A stretch of DNA of 64,000 nt from Lingula anatina. Taxonomy: Eukaryota > Brachiopoda > Lingulata > Lingulida > Lingulidae. Below are positions 13,920 through 26,500 of this stretch, in pieces (the first letter of the stretch is position 1; every line of letters starts with the position of its first letter). Below the pieces are notes generated by a model. That model made no database searches and had not been told where the DNA came from. It saw nothing but the letters and a program-made list of their open reading frames with translations. A program made the translations under genes and the position numbers. The stretch lies in the NCBI RefSeq assembly GCF_001039355.2, contig NW_019774736.1:968542-1032541 (forward strand), in the 5' to 3' direction.

Positions 13920-14768
13920 TTAAGTCTTATAAACAGTATATCAGGGTGCAAATAAAATTTTCAAACTATTCTTATTGATGTGTTATAACACTTAACTTTT
14001 CTTATCATGACCAATATAGACATGATTCACAATTTTATTTTTCAATCACTATTAAATAATAATTATAGATATAAAGAACTGTTGAAAAACAATTTTAAAC
14101 CTACCTAGAAATGTGATAAAGATTTCTTCTAATTGTAAAAGTTAAAACCTTTTTGAATTACAATGTAGTAAGTTTTTTTAATGGTTGAGAAAGGTGACCA
14201 AGATTGACAGAACAATGGAAGTTAGAGTATGTGAAATGTGTGGAGTGACCAGCCACAGCTAGAAATATGTTTATGTGGAATGTTAAACAGTAACTCACAG
14301 TGGAGTAAGCAGGTTAAAGTCCTGAAATGTAGCTACAAATGCATTTTTTCATATTAAAAGGAAAATGTTGCTAAGATGGATTATGAGCTTTAAAACAATG
14401 GAAGCTGTAGTGCTCCTGGACAATAAATTTTTTTGATTCTTTGCCGTTTAGTTTTGGAAAAATGTGCACAGAGAAATTGTATTTAAAATGTATCAAAATG
14501 TAGATCTTTATACATGAAAAGAAATTTATTTCATGTCTTTCATTGTAAGGTATTGCACATTCTGTCAATGGCACTGTATTTCACTTTTGCATTCCAAGTT
14601 ACTTTGCTATCTGTATCTGTATAGGATTTAACTTTTTTCAATTGAGTTACTGGTCCCATCTTTATAATAGGTGCCATATTGCCGCAGAATTATAGCTTGA
14701 AACTGGGGTTTTCTGCATCAGTTGGTTTAAATCAGATATTCTGGAAAAATTGGATGAAGTTAAATTGT

Positions 14769-14769
14769 N
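14769..14769. other. Single ambiguous base (N) at duplication junction
   Basis: One N separates the end of copy A from the start of copy B and is followed by a long A run. Three other single Ns occur at 30425, 54283 and 56471. The one at 54283 also lies between direct copies. This suggests single Ns mark contig joins of unknown size or unmerged overlap. Confidence 0.85.
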
Positions 14770-15929
14770 TAAAAAAAAAAAAAAATTCACAAACCTTTTA
14801 TCTAAAAGGCCCCTGCTAAAGTAAAAAAAAAAAGAAAAATCATAGATTTTTCCCAACCCAAATTTTTCCCAAAAAAAAACCGCCATATGCGTGCAACAGT
14901 ATTCAATGAAAATCCATGTTCATTCAGACAATGTTTTTTATTTGCTTATCCAACAAAGAAAGTCTTAGTAAGTCTGGTATTACGGGGTGGTCTGTAGAGA
15001 AATAATAATACACGCACCTGGCATAAAGCCCCTTTCACCTGCATTGTGAAATATTTGGTAACAAAACAATAACACTGCACAGGACTGGGGAGATGTGGCA
15101 TGGATAAAATTCCTTTAACATCACACTAAAAAATCAAAAATGTCTGCCTCTGTCCTCATGTATCTTTTCTTTATAAAGAAACTTTCAAGAAAAAACTTTG
15201 AAATAATTATCCACAATGATCTTTGTTCACCACAGAAAAAATCCTCTTGGGGCTTAGCCTTGTGTGTCTCACTGTGAAGTGAGATATACAAACTTGAAGA
15301 CCACCCTTCCTCAGACAAAGTTTTAATCTTCTTCACCTGCCTTGTCACCAACAATATAAAGTGAGAACACAATAATAACAACTTATGACACAAGGCTCCT
15401 AAAAGGCAACGATCTCTCCTGGAGTGACGGAATCACTGGGATTATCAACAAAAAGGAGGGAATTTGAATAGACAGGTGACTGAAAGTATCATGTCATTTG
15501 GAGCTATTAGTACAAACCCTGGTGGCCCTAGGCAATATTAAAGACGACCCGACTTTGCGGCCTCCCACCAAATCCCTTGAGGCACAAGGCCTCAAACACC
15601 AAAAAGCGTAATAAAATATAATAATCATTAAGAATTCTCTTTTTGTTATTTTCTAATTAATATCGAGTAAAAAAAAAACAATTACTCAACACTACTAAGC
15701 CTTTCTTATTTCCAAGTTGACAGCAGTACACAATATGCGTTTGCCTTTAAAAACGCAAACGATGCCTTCCAATCCCAATCCTTCAGAATAGTAATCTCTC
15801 GGCGTAAAAAAAAATTAAAAAAGACCCAGATTAAAAAATAGAAAAAAAAACTGTTAAATGAGCATGATGGTTGTGATGTAACCTAAATTATTTTTATTTC
15901 ATTTTTTTCGACAATAACTTTGTACTCAC

Positions 15930-16057
15930 ATTGGATTTGTTGCATTCCAGAAGACTTTCACATTCATAGTGTCTCCACTACTAGTACTACCTTCCTCTAT
16001 CGCTTGTAGGCTGAGAACGATTAAATAGAGGCAAAGCCTCGATAGAAACCAAGGCAT
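15930..16057 (-). CDS. First coding exon of divergent secreted/membrane protein gene (copy B)
   Basis: Same exon as at 11020-11147, shifted by 4910 bases and identical in translation: start at 16057, hydrophobic signal peptide, donor GTGAGT after 42 codons plus two bases. If the duplication is an assembly artefact, only one of these exists in each haploid genome. No downstream exon was recognised. Confidence 0.5.
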
Positions 16058-16676
16058 TGCTTCTAAAGTTTGTCTATATGTCCTCCGCGCTCTGTCTAAC
16101 ATATCCTGTGTGTTTATAGTTTGTTCATAAGTCCTGATCGTACATATTCCAACATTATTCGATGAGCACCACTTCTTCACTGTTCCCTCACCAACTTTCT
16201 TCTGTCATGCTGGACCAGTCAACACTCCCGATATGGAAAGTCACGTGGACAGGTGAACGGGGAGCAAAAGGGGTAGCAGCTTACCTTTCCAGAAGAGTTC
16301 ATGGCATGTAGTTGGATGCTTTTTGTCTTAACAATATTGCCAAATAAACCTCATTTGTGTTTTTTGTAAAACAGTACAAAAAGAATTATATATGAATAAA
16401 GAAGAATATATATGAAGTTGATTATATGATCATAGTCCTTTCGTACCTACTCAGCCTAGCATAGGGCACCTGCTTTAAAATAATAAGAAAAACACAGGTG
16501 TAGTCTAGAAACAAATTATCCCCAGAGTGACTGAATATGAATAAAATTCATTTTGTGAAACCAGTGCACTTCAGATATTCCTCGAATTTTGCTTTATACA
16601 ACTATTTAAATACATTGAAACAAACTGGCCAATGGGTTAGTCGGAAACGCGACTGTGACCTCAAGGTCAAATCAAG
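16058..16676. promoter_or_regulatory. Putative bidirectional promoter (copy B)
   Basis: Copy B of the shared promoter, with the same E-box, CCAAT box and TGACCTCAAGGTCA element just before the P3H start codon. It is the copy contiguous with the rest of the gene. Confidence 0.45.
16656..16669. promoter_or_regulatory. Nuclear-receptor-like element TGACCTCAAGGTCA (copy B)
   Basis: Identical to 11746-11759. It is followed within 8 bases by AAGATGGC, a YY1-type core that overlaps the start codon. Confidence 0.35.
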
Positions 16677-17144
16677 ATGGCAGCCCCCGAAAACTCCAAG
16701 ATTCGATGGCGTAGTGTTTGTATCGGAAAAATCACTGTAATAGTATGTACAATACTAACAATATTAACTCAGAAATGCTCAGCGTTACCAGACTTTCCTT
16801 CTGTAACCTACGAGATGATGTACAGTGCCGGACTTGACGCATATTCCAACCAGAAATGGAGCGATTGTATGAAGTTTATGTCTCGAGCCATTGAAGATTA
16901 TCATTTTTACACAGAAACTCTTGCAGAATGTAGACGATTGTGCACCAAAGCAAACAAATTCAACACTCAAAAACCGGTGGATATGCAGCTAGCTATCTTT
17001 GGAAACTATGTATATAAGTCAAACTGCATTAGAAAGTGTAAAATGACTAAATTTAAAACTCGACCTGACAACTACAGTGCCGAAGTTGATGAGGCCTTTG
17101 AAAATCTGAAGCCGTATGATTATTATCAGCTCTGTGCTTTCAAA
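16677..17144 (+). CDS. P3H1: P3H exon 1 (copy B, contiguous with gene)
   Basis: 156 codons. Residues 9-36 form a basic n-region and hydrophobic core ending near CSA|LP, a plausible signal peptidase site. Residues 45-75 resemble a TPR helix pair (AGLDAYSNQKWSDCMKFMSR). CRRLC (85-89) and CIRKC (117-121) are the first two family CxxxC motifs. The ATG context AAGATGGC is good. Donor AAA|GTGAGT, phase 0. Confidence 0.92.
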
Positions 17145-20100
17145 GTGAGTAAAACAGAGTGCTTTTTTAACTTTTGTTAGTGGTTTAATCTCGATTCTTT
17201 AGAAATAGCGTTGTTAATTTTTCAGCTGACGTGGCCTGTTTGTGCCAAGAGTTTTATCACGTACTCCGTTTCCACTGCCTCTAGCATAATTCAAATGCCT
17301 GAAGGGTTAAAAGCAGCAGTACACATTTGTGGGCGTTTTATAGCTTAAACCTTCATTTAGCCATAATAGTGTTTTTTTCTTGGACCCTATTATTTTAAAA
17401 TATAAATCTATTTTTGATGATAGGCATTATGTCATGGTGTCATCATTGTATGCATATTTTTATACCAACACCTAACTGACTTATGTTTTATTATGATGTT
17501 CATAAAACCGATTTTTAATATAAGCAAAATGGGTCTTTTTGACACCCTTAAGCAGAAATGAGAAACAAGTTAAACTCTCTATTGCTGATCTGTTTTTCCT
17601 AAAAACATCTGGCATAGGGTATACATAAATAGAACTCTGGCAGTTTCAGCCATGCTTGCAGAGGGCAGGTGTTTTGCTATTAAAAGGTAGTATAGGCATA
17701 CGCTGTAGAGCATGCTGACCATGCATCCTGTGGCATTTATTCTTCTTACCAGCCCCTGACTATGTATAATGAATATGTGAGGAAACACTTCTGGTATTAC
17801 ACCTGGCCCTTGACCTTCTCATCCCTGAAAATGTTTTTGGTAGAAGGTATAAGTATTTGGGATGTAACCACTGAAGAACCCTACTATTTAACCCACTGTA
17901 CATAGTTGTTAATACTGTCTGTTAACGTTATTAGAATATGTGTTTATAGGCTTCAGCCGTTTACTTTTTAGATAATAAATGTTTTTCCCAATAAATGGAT
18001 GATTTAAAAATCATTCTATGATATATAAACAGCCTGATTTGGAACAAACTTTTTCTTTTTCTATATATATATATTATTTGCTTAGAAAAAAAACCCAACA
18101 GAATGGAAACATTGATGTAGTCTTGTTAAATTTTTATCATGATAGGCTGCTCACCTTTACATCATATTTATATTTATTTCACATATTTTAATTTAATGAT
18201 TTTATTGTAATTGCATAGATACAACTTTATCAGCATGCTGCTGCTGCTGCCTATACATTCCTGCTAAGTAACAAAGACAATGAGGCCATGCAGAAGAATA
18301 TCCACTACTATCGAAGCCTGCCCCAAGTGAAAGATGAATTTTTTGTAAACTTGGAAGAAAAACCTTATCAGGTGAGAAAAAAGGATTCTAACCAAACATT
18401 GCAGTATGTTGGCACACCCTACATTATTGAACTGTCATACAAGTCTTTTAAGTCTTATGAACAGTATATTAGGGTGCAAATAAAATTTTCAAACTATTCT
18501 TATTGATGTGTTACAACACTTAACTTTTCTTATCATGACCAATATAGACATGATTCACAGATTTTTTCAATCACTATTAAATAATAATTATAGATTTAAA
18601 GAACTGTTGAAAAACAATTTTAAACCTACCTAGAAATGTGATAAAGATTTCTTCTAATTGTAAAAGTTAAAACCTTTTTGAATTACAATGTAGTAAGTCT
18701 TTTTAATGGTTGAGAAAGGTGACCAAGATTGACAGAACAATGGAAGTTAGAGTATGTGAAATGTGTGGAGTGACCAGCCACAGCTAGAAATATGTTTATG
18801 TGGAATGTTAAACAGTAACTCACAGTGGAGTAAGCAGGTTAAAGTCCTGAAATGTAGCTACAAATGCATGTTTTCATATTAAAAGGAAAATGTTGCTAAG
18901 ATGGATTATGAGCTTTAAAACAATGGACGCTGTAGTGCTCCTGGACAATAAAATTTTTGATTCTTTGCCGTTTTGGAAAAATGTGCACAGAGAAATTGTA
19001 TTTAAAATGTATCAAAATGTAGATCTTTATACATTAAAAGAAATTTATTTCATGTCTTTCATTGTAAGGTATTGCACATTCTGTCAATGGCACTGTATTT
19101 CACTTTTGCATTCCAAGTTACTTTGCTATCTGTATCTGTATAGGATTTAACTTTTTTCAATTGAGTTACTGGCCCCATCTTTATAATAGGTGCCATATTG
19201 CCGCAGAATTATAGCTTGAAACTGGGGTTTTCTGCATCAGTTGGTTTAAATCAGATATTCTGGAAAAATTGGATGAAGTTAAATTATTCATGCGGAGAAA
19301 ACCTTGTTCTATTCCACACCATTTCTCTCCCACAGTGTGGTTAGTTATCCTAATATCTATATGACAGAAGTATAATAACTGCCGTCCTGAGCTTGCCCTG
19401 CAGATGTTTAGTTCTCAGTTAGAAAACTGGACTTTTAACGCCTTGAACAGCATGGCAACTATTTCCCAACTGGTAACAACTTCCCTTAGAGAGAAATGTT
19501 ACAGCATAACAAGCTCATGGGTTGCCAGTTTTACCTTAACCAATCTCACCATAGGTTAGGATGGTAAAAAATGTGGCTTTGTGTGCTGTGTTGTTCTTCC
19601 TTATTGGATCCAAATGTCCTAGTCATTACTTTTAGGTTTTCCCACCAGGTCCTCTACCAGATGTCATCATCTTTTGACAGAGGGATATCAGAAACAGACA
19701 ATGTCTGCCCCATTCATCTTGTGATTTCTTTTGCTTCACTCATAAAAAACATCAATTTTGTCAGAAAATGAAACATGTTTCCTTCATATCCTCTTGAAAT
19801 TATTCTGTTATCACCTGTGTTGAAATAACTGAAAAAGAATGGAAAACATAAATGTGCGCTAGCAGACAAAATGTTTTTTAAATAAAGAAAAATATGGAAA
19901 GTGGATGGGGTATTAAATTTTGCTTCTATATTTGAGTATTTGACCTGTTCCTGCTGCTAGAAGATTGACCTTTTTTATGGCTGCAAGGTGAAGTGGAAAT
20001 GTAAGAAAATTCCAGATGTACAACATATTTTGATGTTTGTAACAAATCGTTTGAGCCATATTCAAAGCTTTAAACAAGATGTTTTGTTTGGCTTTCAGTG

Positions 20101-23100
20101 TGAGAACTAGTTTTTTCAGATGATTCCTTGATGATAAACTACAGTTTTCTTAATGATAAACTATGGTTTCCCTTGTTTTAATCTTCCTTTTAAGTTCCAC
20201 TATGATTTAGGCAATATTCCAGTTCTTCACAGCTTAATGCACATTTTATGCCTTTGGCCAATAAACAGTAGATGAAAGCAAATGCAATTTTATTTCAGCA
20301 ATTGGGTCATTTTTTGCTTGAGTTGCTGTTGGCAGTTTGCTTAATATATACTGGAAACTGTTATCTAATGCCAGTCCCATTCTATGTCAAATTGCATTGA
20401 AAAGAATACCCTTAAAACATAAAACCATGACTAAGCCATAAGTCATTAGTCAAATAGCAAAGGCAAACTAAATATTCTCTTGTTGGTTGGGGGTGGGGGG
20501 CATCAAAGGAAATGTTATGTTATGAACCATTTGTCATTAATAAGTCACAAAGTTTTGGGTAATATCTATTCTTTTATTTTGATTCAGTTCAGTTTATCTT
20601 TATATTATTATTTTTGTCTTTTCAGAACAGATTTTTGTAATACACGACTGAAGTTTGCATTAGTGATGTCTTTTGGGTAAAAGTGCCTCTGTAAGCTGTT
20701 GCAATGTGTTTGCTTTGTGTGAGGATAGTGTTAATCTGATAATTCCTTTTTTTTCACAGACCCACTATATTAGGGCAGTTGAAGCCTACAACAGAGAAGA
20801 CTGGCTGGGCGTTATAGAAAGCATGGAGAAATCAACAAGAGAGTACTTCAAGGAACACAGGACATGCAGACTGCTGTGTGAAGGAAAAGTTGAGCAAGAA
20901 CAGCAGCTAGACTTTATTGAAAACATTGCAGGTAGAGAAAAAAAGTTTTTGATATGACATTGTGTTTACTGATAGAAGTGTATTTGGTCTGGTATTGTGT
21001 TGGATATGATAGTGTGCTTAGTGGGATATTGTGTTGGATATGATAGTGTGCTTAGTGGGATATTGTGTTGGATATGATAGTGTGCTTAGTGGGGTATTGT
21101 GTCGGAAGTGATAGTGTGCTTGGTAGGGTATTGTGTCTGGTGTGATAGTGCGTTTAGTGTGGAATTGAATTTAATATGACAGTGACATTTATGACAGGCT
21201 GTGTGCTAGAACGTGTCTTTGTGATCAGTTTTCAAATATTTCCAAGCAGTTGCCAGTGCCATCAATTTCTGTCTTCTTTCACATTTTTCTGAACTGCAAC
21301 CTGTTGGTATGCAAAGCTTAGAATTTATATTTATCTGTGCATATGAAAACAAAAAATTAAATTGTCATCCCTTAGTCTTAGAAACTGACTAAACTAACTG
21401 CAAACTTTTCCTTAAGACATCTTGAACAGATTGCATGTTCCACCTTCCCCATGTCTGCCTGTGGTGGAAATTTCCCTACATTAAACTTATGTTGGGTATC
21501 AAAGTGAAGAAGAATACACAGAACAAAAACCATTCCCTAGAGATCCTCCACTTGTGTTAGTTTTATAAAAAATAGATTGCCATCCTATGGCAAAAATTGA
21601 TTTTGTCTGGCAAAGTCACATTCCAGAGTGGTGGAGGAGGTGTGTTCACACACAATAGATGGAGTGATACTGAATCTTTTACAACATTATTCATCATTAG
21701 AATCAAGCAAGTAAGAGCAGAATTTTTGGTCTGGTTTACTGTTGTTCTCTTCATAACAGTAAATTGAAAGTTTTAAGTTAATCTGCATACAACTTGTGAT
21801 GTGAACACACCACAGTGTTTGTTGATGACATGTTAAAAAGGATGTCATTTTATATGTGACTGCATTCATAGAGTCACCTTAAAGATAATTAAAGCCAGAG
21901 GACAAACTATGAGGTGTATTTAAGTACACTGGAGGCACTTGCCCATGATGCAATCCAATTAACCTGTCTAACAATTAAAGCAATGAATTAATCAGTGCTA
22001 TGAAAGATTGAATCGATAAGGTGAATCCCCCTGCTTCCCACTCATCATAAAGGCAATTTGATCTCTGCAATTAGATATTCAAGGGTAATGATGAGTTCAG
22101 ATGATGCCCATTCTCTGTCATTTATATGCTTAAAGCCATTAAATTATGTTTCATAAAGTTGGAATAAGCAATTTGGTCCCTGAAACAGAATAATGTTATT
22201 GCTGTTACCATTTTCCCTACTCATAACTAAATATCTATACTTCAGTTTATTCTACATAGTTCTGACTATAGGCATGGTTTTAATGGAATCATTGCATATA
22301 CTTAGGTATGATTGAAGCTTAAATGGTGTAAAGATAATAATTATTGCAAGGAAATTGACATTGGGATGCAGGCAAAAGTTATGTGCTTTGCTTATTTACT
22401 AATACTAGAGGGAGACTTTGTAAAACGAACTATATTATATGCAGGAGTAATTTCTGATATGTTAATTTTTTATGAATGCCCCCTTAAAGAATTTGAGCTT
22501 TATTTTTTTTTAAACATTAAGGCATTTTCCAAAACTTCTTTAGTTCTATTATTTTTAGCTGATAAACTCTGATTCCTCTACACATATTTGGTAACTATGA
22601 CAGCACAGATTCAAAATAAATAAAAAAGGTTTTTTTGTCATCACCCAGATTTTTTAATCACTGTAGCAATGTCAGTTAAGTAACAGTTTATAACTTGCTT
22701 CTGTAAACCATAAGAATTCAGTCCTGATACCCAATAGTTGGAATATCCATCCCCTTGTGAAACACAGGGCTCAGGTGTCTCTTTCTCTCTGCAGAGCCAG
22801 ATGTGTATGTGTAGTTACCAGATAAATGTATACTTCACTTTATACTTGTCAAGTGCGAGACTTGTTTGAACAAATTGTCCCAGGAAAATAAGAATAATAA
22901 AAACGAAGTTTGAGCTGAAAGAAAAGACTGACTGAAAAAAGCAGGTTTTTCATTGTATGTCTCATGTAACTTGAATTAGACATTCAACATGTAGGCCCAA
23001 CAAACCAGCCTCAGCATATTTGCCACTTTTTCTCAGTCTAGTCGCAAAATGGCATTACAAGCCCTTCTTTATTAATGCTGTATGTGCTCCCCACACATAC

Positions 23101-23456
23101 TTTAGTTTAAAATGAAAGTTTTTTATTCCACCCTGCTAAACTATGGGTTTATATTAATACTTTTTAATGCAATTTACTGAAAGTTAAATCTGAATCTGAG
23201 TATCCATCAACCATGCACACAGGGAATTTGATAATATAATCAGAATGATAGAGTTTAAATGAAAGTCAGTTAAAAGGCATACTCAGAGGAGGTCCATCAA
23301 TCACATTGCTGCTTTTAAAAACCAAATGACGTACATTTTTTTTTTTTTTTTGAAAGATTAATCATATCTTAAATAAACTATAGGATGTGACATACTCAAA
23401 TGGGGTTTTTGTGTTTTTCCTTGAATATATTTCATAGCAATGAATTTTAGAATATC

Positions 23457-23514
<58 letters not shown>

Positions 23515-26500
23515 CAACAGAAACCCAGAAGCACACAAGTTCTTGAAAGAGTATTGAAACAGACTTTTTTAAATACCTGAATTACATGTTTATTTATAAC
23601 AAGAGGTTCACATGTACTATAATTGGTGACTCAATGCCAGTTAAGATGTGTAAATTAAGTTTAGCACTTAAACTGTGGCACATGAGGCTAACAGTATGGA
23701 GAGGCAACCAAATTAAGATGTAGAGGATATATTTCAGGTGATAAGCAGACGGATAATGCAAGTAGTCAGAGAGAAACAGGAGAAATCTCCATCTTGGCTG
23801 TGCAAGTACTCCCAACTGTGTCAAAACAAACTTGAGTCATATAATCTCTGGCTGTCTGTGTTTTCAGTTTTTGTTGGTGTCTGCTTCTGGTAGATCTCCT
23901 CTCCCTCAGTGCAGTGCTGTTTAAGATTTTGTTAGTGACCAAAATAATTTATTATGGCTACAGATATTTGTAATGCAAAAAAAAAAATCTAATTGATTTG
24001 TTATTGATTTGGGTCTTGGAAATTTGACTTAACTTAAAATGGTAGAATGATCAGAGCAACTTCATATTTCCATCAACACTAAGTTGAAACAGAAGTTCTC
24101 TGCACATTGCTCATAAATGATATGTTATGCTCTCTGGTATGACAAGCCGTCTGGTAGGAAATGGGTCCAAATTACATGAAAGAAATTTTTGCAATTTTGA
24201 CAAAGCTTGTAGGTCAGTTCCATTTTTCAACCATTTTTGGTTTTAGGTACTGATTTTTACAGTCTGGTTCTGATCCATTTTATGACCATCAAAATGATTA
24301 GGATCTCTATTTTTCTCACAAGGCTTACATTTGCACTTTGAGAAACACTTGACCATCCTAAGAATGTAAAAAAGGCTCTACCAAGCCTCTTTGAATTAGA
24401 AGACCCATTGGTCAGTTTGACAGGGACACTGCCCACAGTCTTTGTCAAGGTGTTACTGTTTTTTTACAGTGTTGAATTCTGGATCCTGAACACCATGCCT
24501 AATTTAACACCCTTCCTCTTTCCTTTTCCCTTTTATCAGGTATTTTTAATGTATTGCATTTTAATGAAGATTTGCAGTTCTACTTCAAAAACACTGGTAT
24601 TTGTTGCCTAGAAAAAAAGCTTCTGAAGGATTTTATTCATATCTGAAATGCTGATTCATTATTTAAAGAGAAAACTAAATCCACTTTCTCAAGCTTCTAC
24701 ATTTGAAATAAAATGTTTTTAGACAGCGCATTCTGTAATAAAAAAAATCTAGATAGATATAAATTCGTGAACAAAAGGTTCTGCATACATTAAGGCAGGG
24801 CACTGATTATTGAAAGCATTCATTTGAAGAGTTGCTTGCATAACCTCATACCATAGGTTTCTGCCTAACATAATGCAAGTTATAATTGTTTAAATTAATT
24901 TAGAAGTTTTGGGGCAAAAGCTGCTTATTTTGGAGTCGGCCATTATTGAGTTCACCTTGACATACAAGTGAAGCCTGCTATTAGTTTCCCAGCCAATACC
25001 TATTTAATTACATCCTATAATTGTTTTTTTTTCAGTGTATTAATATACAGAAAGGTTAGGTTAATGCTAAGGCATCATGAGCAGTTCTGTACACTGTTCA
25101 CAACTATCTGCTATATATACACTGCACTAAACTAGAGTGTCTCTCTATAGTGCTATGATAACCTGTAAACAAATCTGACTGGTTGACTTCCTGAGGTGAT
25201 CACCTCTCCAGCTGATTAGAAAACATTCAGGATAGCTTCCACTCTGATGGGGAAAGATATACCTGGTGGACTCATTCAGTGCTCTTAGTGTTTTACAGCC
25301 TGATACCAGAGCCAGGTACACTGGGAACACTGGTTTGGAATGTGTTCTGACAGTATATCATGAATGTGTTTATGTGGTATTTCAGGGTGTGGTTTCTGAT
25401 TCCTCTGTAGCTTTTTCTGGTGAAAGAAGTACCCATCTCCTCAATGAACACAACATCAACATCTCTAGCCAACCAATGTACCCCCCTCCACCCCCTCTCT
25501 CTCTCTCACCCTGTCAACAAACCCCATGCCATTGCTTTTATTTATAGTAACTCTCCATCTGCTACTGTTATAACTGCTGGAAGTGTTTGGCTGTCCAGAC
25601 CAATTGATTTGGCCTCCTAACATTTCCTATTAGCGGATGCTGCTATCACCAACCACATCTGACAGCAGGCAGCAATGCCAGATAACATATCTTTATTCTG
25701 CCATATTAATCTCATTTAATTGCTATTTGATAAAATTGTGCAAATATTGGCTGTTAATGTTAACTTGTTTACCTGCCTTGATGTTGATGATTAGTGCAAA
25801 TCTGGTTAACCTGCGTTAAGACAATTAAACTGTCCGGTCTGGTCAAAAGTTAATAGAATGGGTATTGAAAGTGTGCCTTATCTAAAAACAATTTTACGTA
25901 ATTTGTTACAGATGGGAGATGAAAGATAATAAGATGATGATGATAATATCATGGTGTTTTGTATGAAAAAATATGTGGAAATAGATTGTTAAAAAAACAA
26001 AAGAATAAGTACAATATTATATGAAAAAATACAGCAGATTAGAAATTAATTAGATTTTAAGATGTGACGCTTTTTGCTGTAATATGATAGTTTTTTACCC
26101 AAAAATCACATTTTACTTTCCAGACTATTTCATAAAAGTTTTAGACTGTAAGAAGAGTTGTGGTCAGAAACTGGACAAGATCTATGGCCAGTTTATAGAG
26201 GACTTCATAGCAGGCTGCTACCACTACTTACAGTTTGCCTATTTCAAGGGTAAGTATGCCAGATCGTAAGTAAAGGCCCTGAAAGGAAAACGGTATGCAT
26301 GGCTGAAGCTGGATGTTGCCTTTATTTTTTTGCAAGCACTCCTGTGAAGTTTCTCTGTATTTACTCCCCTTTTTACTAAAATTCCTGGGCAGTGTCTGTT
26401 CATGTACTATGTGTATTTTAAGTTTCCCTGTGTTTTCTGTGGATTTACACTGGTAGTATGCCCATACCCAGCTTGATTGAAGTAATTGTAGACTAATTAC

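Larger units (their letters stand above)
9885..14766 (+). repeat. Copy A of a ~4.9 kb direct duplication
   Basis: This segment matches 14787-19285 almost base for base, with a constant offset of 4909-4910 through the promoter and exon 1. Differences are scattered substitutions, short indels (for example a 10-base string near 12995 absent from copy B) and one 376-bp insertion at 13544-13919. It contains the first exon of a divergent gene, the shared promoter, and P3H exons 1 and 2. It ends exactly at the N at 14769. I infer an unmerged allelic contig rather than a real tandem duplication, but sequence alone cannot settle this. Confidence 0.9.
14787..19285 (+). repeat. Copy B of the ~4.9 kb direct duplication
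   Basis: This is the second copy, continuous with the rest of the P3H gene. Its first ~95 bases (14787-14880) match copy A only roughly and are rich in A runs, as at the low-quality end of a contig. From 14880 on the match is close. It lacks the 376-bp inverted-repeat insertion of copy A and shows one clean TTAA at that place. Confidence 0.9.
20932..26123 (+). other. P3H intron 3
   Basis: 5.2 kb intron, GTAGAG to CTTTCCAG. Besides the minisatellite near its start and a CA microsatellite at 23455-23513, it holds AT-rich sequence and a pyrimidine tract near 25490-25512. No additional exon was found, and none is needed because exons 3 and 4 join inside a continuous family segment (FIENIAD/YFIKVLDC). 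Confidence 0.7.

Noticed and set aside
16677-18371. Exons 1-2 as a true tandem exon duplication enlarging the P3H N-terminus
   Set aside because: Exon 1 has no acceptor, the duplicate includes promoter and intergenic sequence, and the junction is a single N. An unmerged allele explains it better.
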